A stretch of 64,000 nucleotides of DNA from WTXA01 sp964415195 (lineage in GTDB: Bacteria > Bacillota > TC1). The notes under the pieces are model-generated. The model made no database searches and had not been told where the DNA came from. It was given only the letters and a program-made list of their open reading frames with translations. Positions 1 through 6,220 of the stretch are shown in pieces; position 1 is the first letter of the stretch; every line of letters starts with the position of its first letter. The stretch spans positions 186,001 through 250,000 of the forward strand of contig CAYPYD010000002.1 of assembly GCA_964415195.1 (NCBI GenBank). The letters are read 5' to 3'. The position numbers and the translations under genes were made by a program.

Positions 1-1
1 A

Positions 2-1108
2 TTAGATACAAAAGGTGAAAAGTTCGCCGAATTGGAAAGAATGGTTAATGAAGAACACGCAGAGGGTATGTACTACAGTGGAAGATTAGTTGGGTGTGTA
101 AAGAAAGCCCATGCTTTTGATGCTGTTCTAACAGCTCATGTTATGTTTGAAAATTTAGTTAGTAAAGCTACAGCTGTTGTGAACCTACTACAAATGTTCA
201 CTAAGACTAAACTTAGACCTGAAGAAGTTGACTACATAATTGAAACTTCTGAAGAAGCATGTGGTGACATGAACCAACGTGGTGGTGGCAACATGGCGAA
301 AGCTATTGGAGAAATTTGCGGCTGTGTCAATGCTACAGGTAGTGATACAAGAAGTTTTTGTGCTGCACCAGTTCATGGTTTGGTACAAGCTGCTGCCTTA
401 GTTCAATCAGGGATTTACAAAAATGTTATAGTTTTAGCTGGTGGTAGCACTGCTAAATTAGGGATGAATTCAAAGTCACATATTGAAAAAAATATGCCTG
501 CTTTAGAAGATTGTCTTGGTGCTTTTACAATACATGTTTCTGAAAATGACGGGATCAATCCTGTTATCAGAACTGATGTAATTGGAAGACATACTATCGG
601 AGCTGGATCTGCACCACAAGCAGTTATAACTGCAATTGTCACTGATCCTTTAGATAGAGCAGATATAAAATTAAATGATATAGACAAGTTTGCACCTGAA
701 TTGCAAAATCCAGAAATTACTGTACCAGCTGGTGCAGGTGATGTAACATTGTCAAACTTGAAAATGATTGCCGCTCTTGGAGTAAAAAGAGGCGATTTCT
801 TAAAAGAAGATATTGAAAGAATCGTTAATGAAAAGGGTATGCCAGGTTATGCACCTACACAAGGTCATATTCCTTCTGGAGTGCCATATATAGGTTTTGC
901 TAGACAAGAGATTTTAAACAAGAAATTCAATAAAGTTATGATAATCGGAAAAGGTAGCCTATTCTTAGGAAGATTGACCAACTTGTTTGATGGAGTGTCT
1001 TTTGTAATGCAAGAAAACACTGGAACTGAAGAAAAAGCATCAGTAAGCAAAGAAGAAGTTAGAAGTATGGTTGCTGAAACTTTAAAACATTTAGCAGAAA
1101 GCTTATAA
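2..1108 (+). CDS. grdC: Glycine/sarcosine/betaine reductase component C, subunit beta (GrdC), 5' end missing
   Basis: The frame is open from base 2 of the window, so the start lies upstream. About 369 codons are visible of the roughly 510 usual for GrdC. The protein is a thiolase/FabH-like subunit that, with GrdD, takes the acetyl group from the selenoprotein component and converts it to acetyl phosphate. Visible FabH-like features are a Cys in the RSFCAAPVHGL context and a glycine-rich VLAGGSTAKLGM segment. grdD follows 16 bases downstream, the order usual in glycine reductase operons. An in-frame TTG at 32 is only an internal codon. Identification rests on recognised family sequence plus the grdD neighbour; confidence is high. 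Confidence 0.93.
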   Translation, partial: LDTKGEKFAELERMVNEEHAEGMYYSGRLVGCVKKAHAFDAVLTAHVMFENLVSKATAVVNLLQMFTKTKLRPEEVDYIIETSEEACGDMNQRGGGNMAKAIGEICGCVNATGSDTRSFCAAPVHGLVQAAALVQSGIYKNVIVLAGGSTAKLGMNSKSHIEKNMPALEDCLGAFTIHVSENDGINPVIRTDVIGRHTIGAGSAPQAVITAIVTDPLDRADIKLNDIDKFAPELQNPEITVPAGAGDVTLSNLKMIAALGVKRGDFLKEDIERIVNEKGMPGYAPTQGHIPSGVPYIGFARQEILNKKFNKVMIIGKGSLFLGRLTNLFDGVSFVMQENTGTEEKASVSKEEVRSMVAETLKHLAESL

Positions 1109-1124
1109 TAGGGGGGTTCTTGAA

Positions 1125-2288
1125 TTGGAAGATAAAGTAAAATCCTATATTAAAGAAACTCTTGAAGAAATTGCTCAAGCCATAGAAACAGGAACATTTG
1201 GCAAAAAAACAAGAGTCGGAGTTACAACACTAGGCAGCGAGCATGGCGAGATGGAAGTTATTAGAGGTGCTGAACTAGCTAGTAAAAGAAATAGACATAT
1301 TGAGGTTGTTGTTATAGGTCACAACGTTGCAACAGATCTTGAATTAATAAAAGTTAATTCAGAAGAAGAAGCTCATGAAGTTATGGACCGAATGTTAGCT
1401 GATGGAAGTCTTGATGCATCAGTTACCATGCACTATAATTTCCCGATAGGGGTCTCAACTGTTGGTAGAGTTATAACTCCTGGTAGAGGAACAAAAATGT
1501 TCATCGCAAATACAACAGGAACCAGCCATACTAATAGAGCTGTTGCCATGATAAAAAATACAATTTCAGGTATAGCTGTAGCTAAAGCTTGTGGTATCAA
1601 AAGACCTACAGTAGGACTATTAAATATTGATGGTGCTAGACAAGTCGAAAAAGCCTTGAAGAAACTAGAAGATAATGGATATGATATTGAGTTTGTAGAA
1701 TCTTCAAGAAGCGATGGTGGAGTTGTCATGCGAGGTAATGATCTATTACTTGGAGTTCCAAATGTTATGACAATGGATAGTTTAACTGGTAATGTTATGA
1801 TGAAAGTATTTGGGGCCTATGGTAGTGGTGGAAACTATGAATCTATAGGTTACGGCTACGGACCTGGTGTTGGTGAAAATTATGATAGAATTGTTTGTAT
1901 CATTTCAAGAGCAAGCGGAGCAAATGTAATAGCTGGTGCTATAGGATATGCTGCGATTTGTGCTTACGGGAATCTTTTGGACAAAGTAGATGATGAGTTT
2001 TACAAAGCTAATTTAGCAGGATTGAAAAAAATTGTCGAAGATATTGTTGCTAAGGAATCAAAGAATTCTGATAAAGATGAACCGGAAATAAAAATGCCAG
2101 CTGCAAAACCTACATCAGCAGATATCAGTGGAATAGAAATTCTAGAACTTGATGATGCGGTTGCTAGTTTATGGAAAGCTGATATATATGCCACTAGTGG
2201 CATGGGTTGTACTGGCCCAATAGTCATGTTAGCAGATGAAGATGTGGCAAGAGCAAGAGAAATTCTTAAAGATAATGGGTACTTATAG
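1125..2288 (+). CDS. grdD: Glycine/sarcosine/betaine reductase component C, subunit alpha (GrdD)
   Basis: This 387-residue PlsX-like subunit releases acetyl phosphate in the last step of glycine reduction. The start is TTG, seven bases after a GGGGGG-rich ribosome binding site. Near the C-terminus the sequence GMGCTGPIVML holds Cys362. It corresponds to the active-site thiol known as Cys359 in Eubacterium acidaminophilum GrdD. A glycine-rich stretch (GAYGSGGNYESIGYGYGPG) sits around residues 227-245. The length is normal for the family. It is the last gene of the grd operon, because a strong intrinsic terminator follows. Acetyl phosphate made here would give ATP through acetate kinase, which is not in this window. 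Confidence 0.94.
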   Translation: MEDKVKSYIKETLEEIAQAIETGTFGKKTRVGVTTLGSEHGEMEVIRGAELASKRNRHIEVVVIGHNVATDLELIKVNSEEEAHEVMDRMLADGSLDASVTMHYNFPIGVSTVGRVITPGRGTKMFIANTTGTSHTNRAVAMIKNTISGIAVAKACGIKRPTVGLLNIDGARQVEKALKKLEDNGYDIEFVESSRSDGGVVMRGNDLLLGVPNVMTMDSLTGNVMMKVFGAYGSGGNYESIGYGYGPGVGENYDRIVCIISRASGANVIAGAIGYAAICAYGNLLDKVDDEFYKANLAGLKKIVEDIVAKESKNSDKDEPEIKMPAAKPTSADISGIEILELDDAVASLWKADIYATSGMGCTGPIVMLADEDVARAREILKDNGYL

Positions 2289-2296
2289 AAGTTATT

Positions 2297-2325
2297 AAAA
2301 GGGTTCCGAAGGGAACCCTTTTTTT
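2297..2325 (+). terminator. Intrinsic terminator after grdD
   Basis: A GGGTTCC/GGAACCC stem, extended by A:U pairs, has a 4-base loop and is followed by a run of T. It ends the grd transcript before the glyA promoter. Confidence 0.9.
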
Positions 2326-2348
2326 GTAATCTGTTTCAAAGATATTTG

Positions 2349-2374
2349 CATAGTTTTTATTGAAAAAAACTATG
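2349..2374. promoter_or_regulatory. Perfect inverted repeat over the glyA -35 region (candidate operator)
   Basis: CATAGTTTTT at 2349-2358 and AAAAACTATG at 2365-2374 form a perfect 10-bp palindrome around a 6-base centre. The -35 hexamer (2360-2365) lies in that centre. The position suits a repressor operator. It lacks a GC-rich stem and is upstream of the transcript, so it is not a terminator for glyA. The binding protein is unknown. Confidence 0.45.
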
Positions 2375-2388
2375 GTAAAAGATATAAT
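2360..2388 (+). promoter_or_regulatory. Probable sigma-A promoter of glyA
   Basis: TTGAAA (2360-2365), a 17-base spacer and TATAAT (2383-2388), placed after the grd terminator and 43 bases before the glyA start. Confidence 0.7.
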
Positions 2389-2431
2389 TAAATAGTCATG
2401 GACAAATATAACAAGGTGGTGCATATAAATT

Positions 2432-3775
2432 ATGAGAAGATTATTAAATTACGACCCTGAAATAGCAAAAGTGCTAGAAGATGAAAGAAGCAGACAAACA
2501 GATAAAATCGAATTGATTGCTTCTGAAAATTTTGTTAGCCCTCGCGTATTAGAAGCGCAAGGTTCTGTACTTACAAATAAGTATGCAGAAGGTTACCCTG
2601 GAAAAAGATATTACGGCGGATGTGAACATGTTGACGTAGCAGAAAATATTGCAAGGGATAGAGCTTGTAAATTATTCGGTGCTGATCACGCAAACGTACA
2701 ACCACACTCAGGCGCAAGCGCTAACGAAGGTGTATACTTGGCTGTTCTTAAGCCTGGTGATACTGTTTTAGGAATGAGCTTGGCTCACGGTGGACACTTA
2801 ACTCATGGTAGCCCAGTAAATATTTCTGGTCTTTATTTCAACTTTGTACATTATGGAGTTGATAAAGAAACAGAACAAATCGACTACGATGAAGTTGAAA
2901 GATTAGCTGTAGAAAACAAACCTAAATTGATCGTAGCTGGAGCTAGCGCTTATTCAAGAATTTTTGATTTCAAACGTTTTAGAGAAATCGCTGATAAAGT
3001 TGGCGCTTTATTAATGGTTGACATGGCTCACATTGCAGGACTAGTTGCTGCTGGAGTTCATCCATCACCAATTCCTTATGCAGATTTCGTTACAACAACT
3101 ACACATAAAACTTTAAGAGGCCCTCGTGGTGGTATGATTCTTTGTAAAGAAGAGCATGCTAAAGCCATTGATAAGGCAGTATTCCCTGGATTGCAAGGCG
3201 GACCTTTGATGCATGTTATTGCAGCAAAAGCAGTAGCTTTCAAAGAAGCTTTAGAACCTTCATTTGTAGAATATCAAAAGCAAGTAGTTAAAAATGCTGC
3301 TGCTTTAGCAGAAGGCCTACAAAAACATAATATCCGTGTTGTATCAGGTGGAACTTCAAACCATGTTATGTTAGTTGATATGACTAGCCTAAACTTGACT
3401 GGTAAAGTTGCTGAACACAGACTTGATGAAATTGGTATTACATGTAATAAGAATGGTATTCCATTTGATACACAGAGCCCATTCATCACTAGTGGTATCC
3501 GTTTAGGATCTGCTGCTGCAACTACAAGAGGATTCAATGAAGAGCAAATGGGAAGAATTGCTGAAATTATCAGCAGAACTTTAAGTGCAGAAGACTTTGA
3601 TGCAGTTAAAGATAGCATTGCTAAAGATGTTGATGCTCTATGTAAAGAAGTTCCTTTATATTCAGCTTATAAAGCTTACACTGATTTAGTGGAAGAAGTT
3701 ATGGCTGGTAAAGAAGTTAATAAAGAACTTTATGCTAAGACTCAAGACGCTAGCCAAGAGAAATGGATTAAATAG
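2432..3775 (+). CDS. glyA: Serine hydroxymethyltransferase
   Basis: A PLP enzyme interconverting serine and glycine with tetrahydrofolate as one-carbon carrier. The PLP lysine is K226 in TTTTHKTLRGPRGG, and the N-terminal substrate region IELIASENFVSP is intact. At 447 residues it is about 30 longer than the usual 410-420, because of a C-terminal extension after the normal end. An in-frame stop just upstream (2426-2428) forces the ATG at 2432, about 12 bases from AAGGTGGT. It has its own promoter and terminator and lies directly after the glycine reductase operon. In glycine-fermenting clostridia this enzyme moves glycine to serine and pyruvate or supplies glycine. Here that pairing is inferred from adjacency. 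Confidence 0.97.
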   Translation: MRRLLNYDPEIAKVLEDERSRQTDKIELIASENFVSPRVLEAQGSVLTNKYAEGYPGKRYYGGCEHVDVAENIARDRACKLFGADHANVQPHSGASANEGVYLAVLKPGDTVLGMSLAHGGHLTHGSPVNISGLYFNFVHYGVDKETEQIDYDEVERLAVENKPKLIVAGASAYSRIFDFKRFREIADKVGALLMVDMAHIAGLVAAGVHPSPIPYADFVTTTTHKTLRGPRGGMILCKEEHAKAIDKAVFPGLQGGPLMHVIAAKAVAFKEALEPSFVEYQKQVVKNAAALAEGLQKHNIRVVSGGTSNHVMLVDMTSLNLTGKVAEHRLDEIGITCNKNGIPFDTQSPFITSGIRLGSAAATTRGFNEEQMGRIAEIISRTLSAEDFDAVKDSIAKDVDALCKEVPLYSAYKAYTDLVEEVMAGKEVNKELYAKTQDASQEKWIK

Positions 3776-3788
3776 TTTGTTTTTAAAT

Positions 3789-3818
3789 AGAGCAGTCAAT
3801 ATGGCTGCTCTTTTTTTT
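3789..3818 (+). terminator. Intrinsic terminator after glyA
   Basis: AGAGCAG/CTGCTCT stem with a 9-base loop, followed by eight T. Confidence 0.9.
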
Positions 3819-3832
3819 AAGGAGTAACATTT

Positions 3833-4129
3833 ATGAAATACAGCAAATATTATATTTTAGGAATTATTGGCTCGTTACTTACTTTATATTATGCTTTACT
3901 TGTAATAGGTATAGTCAATCAAGATGGATTGTTAATGCTTACTTCTGGACTTATATCTTTGTTGGGTTTAATTACAATGATAGGTTTCAAGAGAGCAAAA
4001 AATTTAGCTGCTGCTTTATTTCTTATTTCAGCAATAAGCAACTTAGTTATTAACAATAGTATCTTTACTGCTATACTGCCAGGAATATTAGGATTTATTC
4101 TAATAATTGATAGGAAATCATATGTTTAG
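3833..4129 (+). CDS. Small hydrophobic membrane protein, unknown function
   Basis: A 98-residue protein with about three to four predicted membrane segments: residues 8-26, 33-52, 58-75 and 78-93. A short basic loop (FKRAKN) lies between the second and third. A good AAGGAG site lies eight bases before the ATG. I do not recognise the family. It overlaps the next gene by eight bases, and both are small multi-pass proteins, so they are probably cotranscribed and may act together. Its reading frame begins right after the glyA terminator, so the pair must have its own weak promoter or use read-through. No function should be assumed. Confidence 0.6.
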   Translation: MKYSKYYILGIIGSLLTLYYALLVIGIVNQDGLLMLTSGLISLLGLITMIGFKRAKNLAAALFLISAISNLVINNSIFTAILPGILGFILIIDRKSYV

Positions 4130-4544
4130 GGATGAAAAAATTCTTATAAGCTTGAGTCTAGTTTTATTAATAGCATTAAGCTCAACTTTGTACTTTGGAC
4201 AAACTGAAGTTATATTTGGTTTTTTGAATTTTTTCGGTTTAAATTCTACTCAAGCAATTGATTTTATTGAGAACTTATTTATTATTGAAAATGAATTTTT
4301 CCCAAAAGATGCTACTGTGTATTTGGGCAGTATAGGATACTTACTATCATTTATATTATTGTTTATACTTAAAATTTTAAGTAAACCAAAAAGAAAAAAG
4401 GTTGTTCTAGCTGGTGTTTCCTTATTATTATTAGGCTTTTTTGAAATGATATTTTTAGATATTAGTGTAGTAGGATGGCTCGTAGGGCCAATAATGATGA
4501 TTACGGGTTTTTTACTTTATAAAAAAAGCCGTTTGTTTTTTTGA
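4122..4544 (+). CDS. Small multi-pass membrane protein, unknown function
   Basis: About 140 residues with hydrophobic segments near residues 7-27, 65-85, 92-110 and 115-133. A more polar loop with Phe and acidic residues covers residues 30-65. I chose ATG 4122 over the upstream TTG at 4107 because an AGGA lies just before it and it gives an 8-base coupling overlap with the preceding membrane protein gene. A basic KPKRKK segment lies before the third hydrophobic stretch. I do not recognise a family. No clear terminator follows. The next feature is the promoter at 4562. Confidence 0.6.
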   Translation: MFRDEKILISLSLVLLIALSSTLYFGQTEVIFGFLNFFGLNSTQAIDFIENLFIIENEFFPKDATVYLGSIGYLLSFILLFILKILSKPKRKKVVLAGVSLLLLGFFEMIFLDISVVGWLVGPIMMITGFLLYKKSRLFF

Positions 4545-4561
4545 AAATTTACTATAAACTA

Positions 4562-4590
4562 TTGCAAATAACCTAAAATTTTTTTATAAT
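4562..4590 (+). promoter_or_regulatory. Probable promoter of the ssnA-like/xdh operon
   Basis: TTGCAA (4562-4567), a 17-base spacer and TATAAT (4585-4590). Transcription from here would give a leader of roughly 295 bases before the first start codon. That leader contains two hairpin/terminator modules. Confidence 0.65.
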
Positions 4591-4611
4591 TAAGACAGTT
4601 AAATAAACATT

Positions 4612-4687
4612 GACTTAGGTGCTGGGAACTGAAGTCGCGAAGATGTGGAACATAGCCAGTAGATTAATTGGTATATGTTCTTTTTTT
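4612..4687 (+). promoter_or_regulatory. Leader RNA module 1: 25-base hairpin plus intrinsic terminator
   Basis: A 25-base segment (4612-4636) closes with GACTT/AAGTC and holds CTGGGAACT at 4622-4630. Five bases later GATG (4642-4645) leads into a terminator: GAACATA (4648-4654), a loop starting GCCAG, TATGTTC (4674-4680) and seven T. The same plan recurs in module 2. CTGG in the hairpin can pair with CCAG (4656-4659) at the terminator arm. It looks like a riboswitch-type attenuator. I do not recognise a characterised class. I recall a clostridial candidate motif named ssnA, but cannot confirm that this is it. Confidence 0.6.
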
Positions 4688-4708
4688 ATATAAAAAATAT
4701 TATATCTT

Positions 4709-4782
4709 GGCTTTGGAACTGGGAACTAGAGCCTAAATAGATGAACAAAGCCAGGGAATGATTTCGGCTTATGTTCTTTTTT
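4709..4782 (+). promoter_or_regulatory. Leader RNA module 2: homologous 25-base hairpin plus terminator
   Basis: A 25-base segment (4709-4733) closes with GGCT/AGCC and has CTGGGAACT at 4719-4727, the same offset as in module 1. GATG (4740-4743) overlaps the start of the terminator arm GAACA-AAGCC (4743-4752). The partner GGCTT-A-TGTTC lies at 4666+100 (4766-4776), followed by six T. GGCTTTG (4709-4715) is perfectly complementary to CAAAGCC (4746-4752), the terminator's own 5' arm. This gives a mutually exclusive antiterminator/terminator pair. The stem bases differ from module 1 while pairing is kept, which supports a selected RNA structure. Confidence 0.65.
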
Positions 4783-4891
4783 ATTACAAAAAAATAAATA
4801 AAAAATAACTTTGTGAGATTTGGCTGAGACATACGCGAGGAATATGCATATGTTTCTTCAAGCTGTTTATAATACATAAATAAGGAGTGAA

Positions 4892-6199
4892 ATGATGTTG
4901 ATTGTAAGTGGAAAGTACATATTAACTAGTGATGGACTAAAAGAAAACTGTTCATTGGTTATTGAGGATGGTATCATCAAGGAAATATTGCCAACCAATC
5001 AGATGAAAGATATTGATGGAATAGAAGTAATCAATGTACCTAATGGTATTGTAACACCAGGATTTATCAATGCTCATACACATATGTATGGCACAGTAGC
5101 GCATGGAATACATACAGAAAAGGTGATTAAGGATTTTACAGACTTCTTAGAAATATTTTGGTGGCCAATGGTTGAGGATCAAATTGATCATGAATTAATT
5201 AAAGCTACAACAGCTTGGGCATGTGTCGAGTCAATTGATTCAGGAGTTACAACAATAGTTGACACTCTTGAAGCACCAAACTCTCTTATGGGTTGCTTGA
5301 ATACTGAAAAAGAAGTAATTAAGGATTTTGGATTAAGAGCCTATTTGTCTTTTGAAGCAAGTCAAAGAAAAGATGAGGACAACTCAATTAAAGGGTTGAA
5401 TGAGAACTATATATTTGCTAAGGAAAATAAAGATAGCGAATTAATTAAAGGATTCATGTCAATCCACACACTATTTACTTGCGATAAAGAATATATCCTG
5501 AAAGCAAAAAAAATGGCTGATGAGGCTGGTTGTTTCTTCCATATGCATCTTTCTGAAAGTGTATATGAACCAACTTGGTCATTAGAAAAATACGGTAAAA
5601 GACCTGTTGAAGTCTATAATGAACTTGGAATACTAGATAACAATATATTAGCTTCACAAGTAGTACAAATGTCAGATGAAGAAAAAGAGATATTGTTAAA
5701 TAAAAATGTTAATATGATCCATATGCCTTTATCAAACTGTGAAGTAGGCGGAGGAATAGCTCCATACCCTGACTTTATAGCTAAAAACGGAAATGTGGGA
5801 TTAGGATCAGATGGTTATATAAATAACTTCTTTGAAATTATGAGGGGAGCTTTCTTAATACATAAAGCGTATAGACAGGATCCTCAAGTAATGAAGGGCG
5901 AAGAGGTTTTCAAAATGGCTACTGTTTTAGGTGCTAAATCAATTGGAAGAAATGATCTGGGCAAGATTGAAGTTGGGGCTAAGGCTGATATTATAACTAT
6001 CGAATTAGATACACCTACACCAATAAATGAACATAATCTTTACGACCAGTTGATTCTTTTTAGAAATCCTCAAAATGTAAGCAATGTTCTAGTTAATGGA
6101 AATATTTTGAAAAAAGATGGGAAGTTATTAAACATTGATGTTGAAAAGATAAAAACCGATTTAAGAGTTGTCACTCAAAAACTTTGGGACAAACAATAG
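4892..6199 (+). CDS. SsnA-like amidohydrolase (deaminase fold), with atypical active site
   Basis: A 435-residue protein of the amidohydrolase superfamily, in the AtzA/TrzN/guanine-deaminase/SsnA branch. The strand-1 metal motif HTH (NAHTHMYG), the strand-5 His and Glu (MHLSES) and the strand-8 Asp (GSDG) are present. However, the strand-6 His that normally sits in an AHC-type motif is replaced: residues 254-256 read A-S-Q. The HNPxSN-like segment reads HMPLSN. It may therefore have altered chemistry or be non-catalytic. It is first in an operon with molybdenum hydroxylase subunits, as ssnA genes often are. Start at ATG 4892 or ATG 4895; AAGGAG at 4882 favours either. Confidence 0.75.
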   Translation: MMLIVSGKYILTSDGLKENCSLVIEDGIIKEILPTNQMKDIDGIEVINVPNGIVTPGFINAHTHMYGTVAHGIHTEKVIKDFTDFLEIFWWPMVEDQIDHELIKATTAWACVESIDSGVTTIVDTLEAPNSLMGCLNTEKEVIKDFGLRAYLSFEASQRKDEDNSIKGLNENYIFAKENKDSELIKGFMSIHTLFTCDKEYILKAKKMADEAGCFFHMHLSESVYEPTWSLEKYGKRPVEVYNELGILDNNILASQVVQMSDEEKEILLNKNVNMIHMPLSNCEVGGGIAPYPDFIAKNGNVGLGSDGYINNFFEIMRGAFLIHKAYRQDPQVMKGEEVFKMATVLGAKSIGRNDLGKIEVGAKADIITIELDTPTPINEHNLYDQLILFRNPQNVSNVLVNGNILKKDGKLLNIDVEKIKTDLRVVTQKLWDKQ

Positions 6200-6220
6200 G
6201 TAAAGGGAAGGTAGATTAAC

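Noticed and set aside
1..2288. In-frame UGA selenocysteine codons in the glycine reductase genes
   Set aside because: Only component C is in the window and both frames run without an internal TGA; the selenoproteins GrdA and GrdB would lie upstream.
4686..4877. 63-codon reverse frame in the ssnA-like leader
   Set aside because: It lies across two terminator hairpins, has no ribosome binding site, and its low-complexity content is explained by the A/T runs.
4800..4880. A possible third copy of the leader module
   Set aside because: The segment near 4818-4860 can fold but lacks CTGGGAACT, GATG and a terminator, so I do not count it as a repeat.
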